NCBI GenBank assembly: GCA_949752745.1
Contig: OX457024.1
Coordinates: 48,240,490-48,304,489, forward strand
From: Protula sp. h YS-2021
Taxonomy: Eukaryota > Annelida > Polychaeta > Sabellida > Serpulidae
Length of the DNA stretch: 64,000 nt
Direction of reading: 5' to 3'
Every line of letters starts with the position of its first letter. Position 1 is the first letter of the stretch. This document shows, in pieces, positions 33,441-45,000 of the stretch. The notes under the pieces are model-generated. The model was given only the letters and a program-made list of their open reading frames with translations, had not been told where the DNA came from and did not search any database. Made by a program: the position numbers and the translations under genes.

Positions 33441-34639
33441 CACGCAAAACTGCGGCCCTGTGTATTTCCAAACTTTACGTTAAGTCGCACCAGAGTATTG
33501 TTTTTGCTTTTCGTGATTTTTGTGATCATTTGTTTAAAACCCAATTTTTGACGAATTTTTAATAAAAAAATTGAAATGATATTACATATAAGTAACCAGG
33601 TTTCAAACCAAGTCTAGACAGGGTTTAAATGCACAACTCGAGAAATAGAAGATCATATATGAATGTGGTCTGGACCGAGGCTGTGAAATTCGCTATGGTC
33701 TGAAACCCTGTCTTAACCGCTCCAGATCAGGTTTAAACTTAAGTTGTGAAAACTGCCCATTCCTGTATTGGGTCGGACGATTCTTTCAACTTTTAACTTG
33801 TGTTATATTATTAGGGAAAGCGTATGACGTCAATACCTAAAAATCTCTGTGATAAATTTCTCAGGCGATGAACATTCGGAGAAAGCTCAAACTTTGTAGA
33901 ATTGGAATTTGGTTGGTCCAAAATATTCTGTCAAATTTTTTCTGGAGTAGAACGAACGAGTGGGGCATATAACGTCATCACATAAAAAAGTACATACTTA
34001 AAACTGGAGCTTGACGCCGTTACGTTAAAATCTTGTTTGTCAGATTTGTCAGTCGCTTAACGTCAGAGAAAGTTGAAACTTCTGAGTGTTGAGAGTCATT
34101 GCGTAAAAAAATACGGATCGACTTCAAGCTTGGTGTAGTTATTCCTCGCACAATTTTTTGTCAAACAAACTCGTGTAGGAAATTAAGAAAGGCACAATTG
34201 CGTAAAATAATATTACGTGATATATTTCGCGGTCGCTGATTCCAACCCACTCTCTCCTTAACTGTCCCCGTTTGTCGGTTCTTTTGTTAACCTATCTGCG
34301 ATTTTCAGAGGATTCTCGAATGTTTCTTGCATTCATTAAAGATTCTTGAAAACATTTGCAATATAATTTATGGTTTATCGATTTATGGTTATTTTTTTAC
34401 ATTATTTGTTATTTACCTTATTTTGTGCATTACTCATTTACAGCTATTTTATAACATGTCAGTCAAGGATCAGTGTCAGTTGTGGGGCATTATGACATCT
34501 TTAGCTGCTATAACAGCCTGGGATGTGGGAAAGTTAAATATCCGAGTTTATGTTTGTGCTCAGAAATATGCCTCTTTTGATTCAGGGAGATGTTTAAGGA
34601 ATCGACCCCCCCCCCCAACAGGCTGTCTTGAAAATTTCT
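33441..34639. other. Intron-like stretch with no gene
   Basis: AT-rich intronic sequence. I see no exon that fits the phases on either side and no further recognisable repeat until the cluster at 34640. Confidence 0.45.
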
Positions 34640-35470
34640 GAGGCAATCCAAAGGTTAATTTTCAAAGCGCTTCTACTTCCACAGTTTGGATCGGATTCCT
34701 TTCAAATTGGTTACGAATGTTATTCCTCTCTTGAAAGTTTGTGATGATCCACCAAAAGTTGGCCAAATTGGCTTTTTCTTTCACAGTTCTAATCTGATGA
34801 CCTTCAAATTTTGCATAATTGTGAAAATATATATATTGACGATGTGCAACGTGGCATTATTGTCAAAATCGGCCAAAAATTGACGTCGTGGAAAATTGTC
34901 AAATATGGTGAATTTTGGGCTTGAACTTAGCCGTAAGACGATGTTTTGTCCGACCGACTTCTCATAGAAGGGATTGTAGCAGGAACCAGAAAACTTGCAG
35001 CGTGACTTGACCTCATTTTACCTTTACCGCTTCACGGGGGCTCCCGCCTTACTGAGGCTCTAGTTTTGGCGGTCCACTAAAAATTGCCCAAATGCGGACA
35101 TTTTCATTTTTTTCGGTAGCCAGTTTTCAAAATACTTTTACTCCCACAATTTGGATCGGATTCCTTTTCAATTTTGTGTGATTGTTCCCCAGGTGCTTAT
35201 GTTTTGAGAAATGTCTTTTTTTGACGATCCACAAAAATTTAGGGAGGGTGGGGGGTGTTTTAAAATTTTTTGCTAGCCAATTTTCAAAATACTTCTACTT
35301 CCGCGATTTGGATCAGATTCGTTTTGCACGAATATTTACTTTAAGTTGTTTGTAGCCAATTTTCCAAAGGTTTTTCTTCCACAATTTTAATCGAAGTGCT
35401 TCAGGTTTTCGATTAAAAAAAACAAGGCATAAAGAGTGAACGTTAATTAAAATTGAAAAGGTTTCCAACT
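34640..35470 (+). repeat. Dispersed 'acagtttggatcggat' family, cluster 3
   Basis: At least four diverged tandem units share the core ttcaaaatacttctacttccacagtttggatcggattcctttcaaatt, followed by a gatccaccaaaa-ttggcc-aat block. They match the clusters at 18240 and 22720. Non-coding. Confidence 0.65.
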
Positions 35471-35527
35471 TTTTTTTCAAAATGACGTGTTAAGTAGCTC
35501 AAAACTGAGTTTTGTTTATTCTTACAG

Positions 35528-35655
35528 GGAGGAACAAGCGCAGAATTCGGAGCAAGGCGGCCGGAAACCTAGCAAGCATCGAGTGAGGCGCCGACAGGTG
35601 GAACAGCCAACGGAGAGCGAGTCGGGACAACAAACAGATGACTCGCTGCAGTCTG
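35528..35655 (+). CDS. Shared exon, acidic/basic linker
   Basis: Entered in phase 2 after tttattcttacag, it reads EEQAQNSEQGGRKPSKHRVR and then Arg/Gln/Glu/Ser-rich text ending in a QQTDDSLQSG segment, leaving in phase 1 at TCTG|gtaata. Both other frames hold stops, so the phase-2 entry is forced. The exon has a short basic cluster (HRVRRRQ) and a QTD word like those further on. No domain is recognised. It lies 438 bases before the giant exon. Confidence 0.82.
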
Positions 35656-36093
35656 GTAATATACGATACTCAGTCTATATCCTGGGTGGCCGCTGCTAGG
35701 GTTTAAAGCGCCAATAAACTTTACCAATATTCACCAAATTAAAATTACCAATAATTCAATTCGAATTTAGAGAAAAATGGAAATTAAAGCAGAAGAACGA
35801 ACGCTCCAAACTAAAAGGAAAAATCAGTTGATTGACAATAGCACAATGTAGAAACACTCGGTACAGTGCAAAGTTGACGACTGTTGAGAGAAACTTTTCT
35901 TTTACGCAAAATTACATGCAAAATCTTTATGCAAAACGGCATTCACCTGGTCTTGTAATGCACATATACTGCAAAATATGAATTTTACACAAAATATTTT
36001 TGGTATTTGAAAAAAAGCGTACACATTACTTTTTCAGACAGTATGAAAAGCAAGAAGTTGACAGCAGTATAAGGTTGTATTCGTGTGTTTCAG
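35656..36093. other. Intron sequence
   Basis: A short AT-rich intron between the linker exon and the giant exon. The plus-strand frame from 36000 to 36093 is open but reads Phe/Tyr-rich text unlike the exon. The acceptor gtgtgtttcag at 36083-36093 is much better placed. Confidence 0.7.
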
Positions 36094-39000
36094 GGCGATC
36101 TAAGCCGTCGTCCAGGCCCGGCTCGTCGACGAGGCGCAGGCGCCGGCAGCCTCGCGCCGCCACCGAGGCCGACCTCAGCGGCCAGAAGCGCCTCAAGGTG
36201 GCGCTCAGCTCGGAGGAATACGCCACGTCCGAAGAGGACAGCATCTTCTCGGAGGACTCGCTCGTGTCCGAGGAACGTGTGCACGGCGACACGGATGACG
36301 TAGACGTGCAGGAAGTGCCCGTGAACGAGGTGCGGCGCGTCACCGACGTCCTTGACTCCATGACGTCAGCTTTAGTGGGGGCTAGCGACAGTGAAGTCGT
36401 GTCTGGATCAAGGCATCCGGTGGCTGATCCTGAATCAATTCAACAGCAATCAGATTCCTTCCATACAAGTGCAAACATAACCGTTCAAAACTCAACTGGC
36501 CAAAAAACTCCAGATGAAACTAATGCAATGGGTATCGAGAGTAAGGTCGTGCCTGAATTGTCCAAGGATACACAAACTCGAAGCAGTGGTGCAACAAACA
36601 GTGTCCAGGCTCCTTCCGCTAGCTCAAGTAAGTCCACACATTTGCAAACGGCGAATCAAAGTGACACGGATTCGGCACGTGATTCGGAAACAACGGATCG
36701 CCCACCCCAGGAAAGATCAAGCGGAAGTTACAGTGGTGGCAAGGACGGCGGAGGTGGGCGGGAGGAGTCGTCCGCAGACATTATGGAGAGCGAGCCCATG
36801 CAGCAGGCACTGCACACAATCGGCGGGGTTAGCACGGAGGACGAGTCACGTGCCCCACCCTTGCCTACCCTCAAAAGCTCTCCTCACTTGCTTTTCTCCA
36901 AAATACAAATATGGGATAATTCACATTCCATGCTGGACACTAAGTCAGATTATGGCCCGAGTCAGCCTTCCAGCGATGTCGCTGAGGGCAAAGAAGGCAA
37001 GAGATTACCGAGTGACCAATCCAAAAATACAGACAGTGTGGATACGTTATCACAGAGTGTGTCTTCGCATCCTTCGCCACCCTCACCAGTCAGTGACCAG
37101 TCTTGTACAGTATCTGCCGTTAGTACAGACTCAAAAAGAGATTCGAACACATGGCAAGGTGTTTTCAAAACGGCTGTTTCGTCCAAACCTATACAAGAAC
37201 AGTCTACAAAGGTGTCTGTGATAGCAAAGCAACAACATTTAACTAAAACTGTTACTGAAAAATGGAGTGTTGAAGGGGGAAGACAGTTAGAAAAACCGGA
37301 AGCCGTGCAAGATGGCACGATAAGTGAAATATGCGGAAGGTCAGGACAAAAGACGAACAAACCAAGTACACACAGTAAACCAGTTCATGCTGTTTCAGAT
37401 AGCGATACACCTCTTTCTTGTGTAGCGCTCGTGAGTGAGCCGCCAGTGAGTACCGATGTAGGGAATGACGTGGTAGTCACTCTTGCTGGTGGTATTTCAC
37501 TCCCACAGTCACAGATTTCTGTCGACGCGGATGAAACGAAGACGAGCAGAGACAAGGAAAGGGATTCCGGCTTCTACGGCAAAAGCAGTGACGGTCATCA
37601 AACAGACAGTGAATGTCGCAGTGCTAGTGAAGCGGAAATAGAAACGTTAGAGCCCAGCGTTACGACGCCCGACGAGAATGAGAGTACCGGGGTGTGCCCA
37701 GCTCCGTCATCAGCAGAGCTACCGGCGGCCGCAGGTGGCGGCGAGGAGTCCGCCGACAGCCGCAGAAATACGGGGAGTGAGTCCGCGACACGGTCGGGAC
37801 ATGCACTCACGTCGCTGACTGAGCGTTCTGGACTACACGACACAGTCGTAGGTAATAGTATCAAAACAAACAACCAAAGTGACGAACTCTCGAAAGACCC
37901 GGAAAGCAGCGATGACGATTCAACGAACATGCTGCAGAAAAAGGATGACTCATTGAGTGACATCAGTGGTTGCCATGACGTCAGTGCTGATGCCAGTACT
38001 GGGGAGGAGGCCACTTCTGACGAGCCCATGGAGGTGTCCTCTCAGCAGGACGACACGGATGCCAGTTTGACGACAGTGTCCATGGATCACACGGAGACAG
38101 CGTCGTGGCCGGAAGTGAGCGACACGCACACGTCGGAGCAGGTGTCTTCTGCTGTGCTGGGCGAACAGCGGGCAGACGACACACAGACCACGGACGCCTG
38201 GCCGGAACAGGACAGCAGTCTGCGAGATGCGCCTGATATCCAGACGGAAGCCGTGGAATTAGGAGAACCGTGCGCTCCATGCTACAGTCACGCTGTGTGC
38301 AGCGATAGCGATCCCACAAGTCCACGAAGTGATGTGGTACATAGCGGTAGCGATCCCACAAGTCCACAAAGTGATACGGTGCACAGCGATAGCGATCCCA
38401 AAAGCCCACGAAGTGATACTGTGCACAGCGATAGCGATCCCACAAGTCCACAAAGTGAAACGGTGCACAGCAATAGCGATCCTAAAAGCCCACGAAGTGA
38501 TGCGGTACACAACGATATCGATCCCACAAGTCCAGGAAGTGATGTGGTACACAGCGACAGCGATCCCACAAGCCCACGAAGTGATACGGTATACAGCGAT
38601 AGCGACCAGGGTTTCGATGTATTAGAAGGGAGGCATACACGATCGGACCCGCCTCCTCATCCCGAAGGCGCCAGTCCCGGGCGGTCGTTCCACCCGGACA
38701 CGTCGGATAGCGACAGTGACAGCGCTGGCGACAAGGGACACGGGAGCGCAGGCGTGAACCGGAAGCAGACAGGCCGGGACAACACTTCACTTAATGAGAG
38801 CATTCCTGCCGATGATTCTCTGCAGTCGATCATTGTTTCTCAAGGCCCGAGTGATGGCAATAATAAGCCTGTTGTGAGTGTGTCCGCAGAGAGTGGTGCC
38901 GAGAGCAGGAGTGCGCTACAAGCCGCCAGCGAGCGCGGTGCCTCTCCAGACGGCTGTCCGGAACAATGGCCCACGAGTGAGCAGGCCGCAGCTACAGCAT

Positions 39001-42000
39001 CCAAACACTCGTCTAGGGACAGCGGGATAGACGAAAGCGGTAGGTTGCAGCACGTCAGCGCGTCCGACAAAGAAGCAATAGAAACCGATGGGACAGCAGA
39101 TGCGAAACCAGCTAATGGACAGCCGTTAACATCCCCGGAAGGTTTGCAGCCAGAAGCTGAGAGTGCATTAGCGACGGCTCATCGTGGCGCTCAAAGTATA
39201 CCACCAGACCCCGCATATGCATTTCCAGAATGTGACCAGTTAGAGGGATCTGAGCAGCTAGCGGTTTCCAGACCTGTGTTAGTGGGTCCTGAGGATGTTT
39301 TTGGATGTACAGAAGACCGGTTAGCAGCGACCGAGGACGACATCTCCACGATCGTCAGTGAAACAGCCGAACTAGAAAGCGAGGGAACCCTCGAGAAAGA
39401 AAGCGTAGGTGAACTAGAAACAAGGGAAATCACGGAAGAAGAGACGGAATCAGAGAAACAAACCTGCTACCCAGAGTCAAACGTGTCATTGCCAGAGACC
39501 AGTGAATTGCAGCAAGATCAAACAATCTATCCCGAGCTAAAAGTGTCATTGCCAGAGTCCAGTGACTCGCAAGAGGACCACAAAAACCACAATGAGTCAA
39601 ATGTGTCAATGACAAGTGCCAGTGACTTGCAACAGGATCGAGCAAGCTGCCTTGAGTCAAACGTGTCCATGCCAGAGACCGGTGTCTTACAAGAGGACCA
39701 AACAAGGCACCCAGAGCCAGACATTTCCGTGGCAAAGACCAGTGGCTTGCAGCAGGACCAAATAAGCGATTTAGATTCTGACGTGCAGGTACCAGGGACC
39801 AGCGACTTGCAGCAAGAGCAAACAAGCTCTTTAGATTCTGACGTGCAGATACCAGGGACCAGCGACTTGCGGCAGGACCATACAAACTATTTAGATTCTG
39901 ACGTGCAGGTACGAGAGACCAGTGACATGCAGCAGGACCAGACAAGCTATTTAGATTCTGACGTGCAGGTACCAGGGACTAGTGACTTGCAGAAAGACCA
40001 TACAAGCGATTTAGATCCTGACGTGCAGGTACCAGGGACCAGGGACTTGCAGCAGGACCAAACAAGCTATTTAGATTCTGACGTGCAGGTACCAGGGACC
40101 AGTGACTTGCAACAAGACCATACGAGCGATTTAGATTCTTACGTGCAGGTACCAGAGACCAGTGACATGCCTCAAGACCAAACAAGCTATTTAGATTCTG
40201 ACGTGCAGGTGCCAGGGACCAGTGACTTGCCGCAGGACCAAACAAGCTATTTAGATTCTGACGTGCAGGTACCAGGGACCAGTGACTTGCAGCAGGACCA
40301 ACCGAGCTATTTAGATTCTGACGTGCATGTACCAGGGACCAGTGACTTGCAGCAAGACCATACAAGCGATTTAGATTCTGACGTGCAGGTACGAGAGACC
40401 AGTGACATGCAGCAGAACCAGACAAGCTATTTAGATTCTGACGTGCAGGTACCAGGGACCAGTGACTTGCCGCAGGACCAAACAAGCAATTTAGATTCTG
40501 ACGTGCAGGTACGAGAGACCAGTAACATGCAGCAGGACCAGACAAGCTATTTAGATTCTGGCGTGCAGGTACCAGAGACCAGTGATTTGCAACAGGACCA
40601 AACAAGCTATTTAGATTCTGACGTGCAGGTACCAGGGACCAGTGACTTGCAACAAGGCCAAACAAGCCATTTAGATTCTGACGTGCAGGTGCCAGGGACC
40701 AGTGACTTGCCGCAGGACCAAACAAGCAATTTAGATTCTGACGTGCAGGTACGAGAGACCAGTAACATGCAGCAGGACCAGACAAGCTATTTAGATTCTG
40801 GCGTGCAGGTACCAGAGACCAGTGATTTGCAACAGGACCAAACAAGCTATTTAGATTCTGACGTGCAGGTACCAGGGACCAGTGACTTGCAACAAGACCA
40901 AACAAGCCATTTAGATTCTAACGTACAGGTGCCAGGGACCAGTGACATGCAACAGGACCATACAAGCTTTTTAGATTCTGGCGTGCAGGTACCAGGGACC
41001 AGTGACTTGCAACATGACCAAACAAGCTATTTAGATTCTGACGTGCAGGTACCAGGGACCAGTGACTTGCAGCAAGACCATACAAGCGATTTAGATTCTG
41101 ACATGCATGTACCAGGGACCAGTGACTTGCAACAAGACCAAACAAGCTATTTAGATTCTGACGTGCCGGTACCAGGGACCAGTGACTTGCAGCAAGACCA
41201 AACAAGCTATTTAGATTCTGACGTGCAGGTACCAGGAATCAGTGACTTGCAACAAGACCAAACAAGCTATTTAGATTCTGACGTGCCGGTACCAGGGACC
41301 AGTGACTTGCAGCAAGACCAAACAAGCTCTTTAAGTCCTGACGTGCAGGTACAAGGAATCAGTGACTTGCAGCAGAACCAAACCAGCTATTTAGATTCTG
41401 ACTTGCAGGTACCAGGGAGCAGTGACTTGCAGCAGGAAAGCGCCCTTCCAGTACAGCAGGCTGTAGCCTATCAGGATTCTGAACCCTGTTCTTTGGGAGA
41501 TCGTCATGAAAGCGATGAATGCATAAATGAGAACTTATTGGCTTCTCTCATTGTTAACAGAGAGAGAACTGAGCAAAATAGAAGACTTGAATATGCCCCG
41601 GGTGAAGGAATCGAGTCGCAGTGCCAGAAGCCGGTGAATGCCAACAGTTTACCGGATAAAAACGACATAACAAAAGAGGGATCACAAACAAACTATGCTG
41701 ACAATAACCAGCATGGAGAAATGTCCATTCAAAAGGAAGACACTGGCAATACGTCGGCAAATACTAAACCTCTGCCAAGTGGAAACATGGACTCAGTGCC
41801 CGATATTGACATTTCATTGAATGGAAGCGATCCAAATGAAAATTCCGAATCAATAGCAGAAGGAATACAAACCGAGTTTATAAGTATAGTTGGGGGAGAA
41901 GACCCAGGCAAACTGCATGCTGACAGGTTGCTCAGTGACCCCAGTGTCAGCGGTCAGCTTAGTAATAGTCTTAATAATGCAAAAGGGAACAATGTAATAT

Positions 42001-45000
42001 CCGTGTTATTGGAGAGCAAGTCAGGTATCTGCGAAGATAAAGAATTACTTAGCCCGGATAGAAAGAGCGAGAAAGGAGTAAATAGTGCCGGCGGACAATC
42101 GATTGAAACAAGTGTTTCTGAGCATGGATCCAGTATAACTACAGATCAGGGTATTGATCAGTCTGCTGCATGTTCCAATGTGCACGATATTAACAATAGA
42201 CAAGAAGAAATAAGGGCATATAGTAATAGTTATGCCAGGAGCGCACTAAGCGTTAATGTTGAATCTAATCAAAGTTGTAATAATGACAGTGTGGACACTG
42301 TGTGTAATCGGACTGAGGAGGATTTGAATAGCGGAGGAGAGGAGGACAAGAGCCAGGAGGTGAGCGAAGTAGCTCCTCAACACGACACAAGCATTTCACA
42401 TATACAATCAATATCCAACAATAAAACGCGGCACGACAGGGCTGAAATCACAGCCATAAGTGATAATCAAATAAAAGAAGAAAGTATTTACTCTCCTGGT
42501 GATTTATCAAGTGCAAAACAAGGTAAATTGTTGGTCGAGAGCTCTTCAAATAGCAGTACCGCTGCGGCGGGTCGCCACGCTCAAGCCAGCCCCGGAAGTG
42601 CGCCTGGTGAAGTGTGCGCGCAGTCCGCTGTTCAGAAATCGGACAAATATAAGCAAACGCAATCAAGTGAAGAGAATAGCTCAGAACAGGATTGTGTTAT
42701 CTCAAGAGATTGCGGCGTAAATAACGTGGATCGGGAATGTCAACAAGACCTGGATACGGGCCAAAACACGGATAGTAAATTAGATCGAATTGCCACTGGG
42801 TACGATGAAAATGAAAGATATTCTCAGTGTGAAGACATTGTGAGAACGGATAGAAAGTCGCTGCAAGATGTTTGTGAGACTTCACCGGAATACTCTCAAT
42901 CACCGTCATTCCATTCAACAGAGCCTTCCGAGTCATTAACCAGCACAAATAAAGTGACAGGCGTGAATGCTAACAAGACCTCAATACCAGGGTCGAAAGA
43001 ATATGAAACATGCAAAGAAGCAGTTACGGATCGCGTGGATAGTGCTAAAGGTCAGCGTAAGTCACAAATAGAACTAATTGAAGGTGTGCCGAGAATAGCA
43101 CAAGACAACTTAACGACTGCGGATAAAGGTGAAACAAAAGAAGAGACCGGCGCGGCACTGTGTAAACAGAGAGCGGAAAGCGAGTGCCTGCAAGGACAAG
43201 TCCGTGTGCGGGCTGACAGCGACAACGAGATGGATATACGGGACGCCGAGGCTTGTTTAGATTCTAACATGAACTCAAGTGTCAAGGTGACTGACAGTGC
43301 ACAAAGTGCGGACGATAATGTGTTAGTAGTGAGTGGCGATGACAACAACAACATGGCACCCGTGTCGTCTGCTCCGTACCTTACTGCCTCTCCACCAGAG
43401 GGCGTTGTGCCCACAGCGCAGGATGCCCAGACACGGCACGTCGATGCAGCACGTGGTGTCGACTCGACCACACTGATGGACGACTCATTGAATAAGAACG
43501 TGGCCCGTGCTGCGCCGCCGGGTACTGATACAACAACTACGGAACGCGAATCACAAAATCTACACGCAGCATCCAGCGAAAGCGGGGAAGGCGGAGCGAG
43601 AGAGGGTGACGCGACAGCGAAGCGAGGGCCGAGTGCGCAGGGGATCACACGGAGTGCCGACGCGACTAGTGCGCCCCTCGGACATGCCGGGGCCAGGCCG
43701 CGCGAACATAAACCCGCCAGCCAAGCCGACCATGGAGCATGTGGCAGTGCTGCACAAAACCAGCGGCGGCCAGATCCGTACACGGATACCGCGCAGCCGC
43801 AGTCAGTGGATACAAGCTTCGATGAAGGTTATCACAGCGTTTTGATATCCTCCCCAAGAAGTGACTACGTGGATGATTATATACGGGGACTTAATACATC
43901 ATCACGAACCATGAGCGACTCGGAACAGTTATTAGACACAAGCAACGTAGACAGTTGTGAAGGGGAGCAGTATGCCAATGGTGGGGCGCCTGTCCCTCCG
44001 TTAGACTTGAGTGAAATCACGGGTGATAGCAGAGATTCAACCCCGAGAGCGGTGCACCAGCGGCGAGTGCAGGGTAATACCAGACCGGAAATGGAAAGTG
44101 AATCTCGGTTCGTTGAGGTGATGGACACTACCGAACCACGTAATAACGCACTTGGCCAGGAATCCAGTCGGTTTATTTCACTGAGCAGCTCTCAGTCAAG
44201 TTTACCGCACGACGATTCGAATGAACACGCCAGAAATGTTGAGTTGGGTGAGCAGGACAATAATAAAGAGATGGATGATTACAGTGAACAACATTCAACG
44301 CCTCCTGTTTCACCTACAAACACACCGCCACGCTCTCCATCCATCACACCAAGAGAGAAATTTAAATCTGAATCTGACTTGCACGATGGCGAGCAGTCAC
44401 AAGCATTAGGGGCGTGCAGCAACGCCTCGGCCAATAGCCTCTCCAAGTCTGACTTGCATTTACAACCGGCCTGCGATGAAGACAGAGAATTATTCGAATC
44501 CAAGGAAGAAATAGAAGAATCCCAACAAACCAATCAAGACCCGGGCACTTTCCAAATTGTACATTTTAAGGCCCCGGAGCCAAAGCCTAAACGAAAGAAG
44601 AAATCGAAACGCAATAAAGCGGACCGAGCACGACAGCTGGTGGCGTCCGACATGGCGGTATTACGCAACGACGACATTGACCAGTTAGAGGAGCAGCTGG
44701 CTGAGCAGGGCACCGAGTACACGACCGTCAGGTCCTCGGACGTCCCAGCGCCGGCTGACGTTACGTCACCGCGGACAGACTCAGCACTGCCTCGCAATGC
44801 GTCGCTCCTTGTCAACGTCGGCGAGGACGACATCGAGACGCTGACTGACGACGAGGTGCGAATGATCCGAGAGCAGACAAGGGGCGTCCAGCAGGAAGAA
44901 CTTCCGGTTGATGTGTCACCGAGCGATAATAGGGATAAATTGCCCGATGCTGCGGGTGATGCCCCCAGCATTCCAAAACGCCCATCGATGATTGTCAATT

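Noticed and set aside
39979..40905. Long minus-strand ORF (308 residues) rich in ASHWSLVPARQNLN
   Set aside because: It is the antisense reading of the 60-bp coding repeat, whose length is a multiple of three, so any frame without a stop in one unit stays open throughout.
43052..43783. Minus-strand ORF of 243 residues opposite the giant exon
   Set aside because: It is a shadow of the plus-strand frame in a GC-richer patch. There are no splice signals, no domain and no start context.
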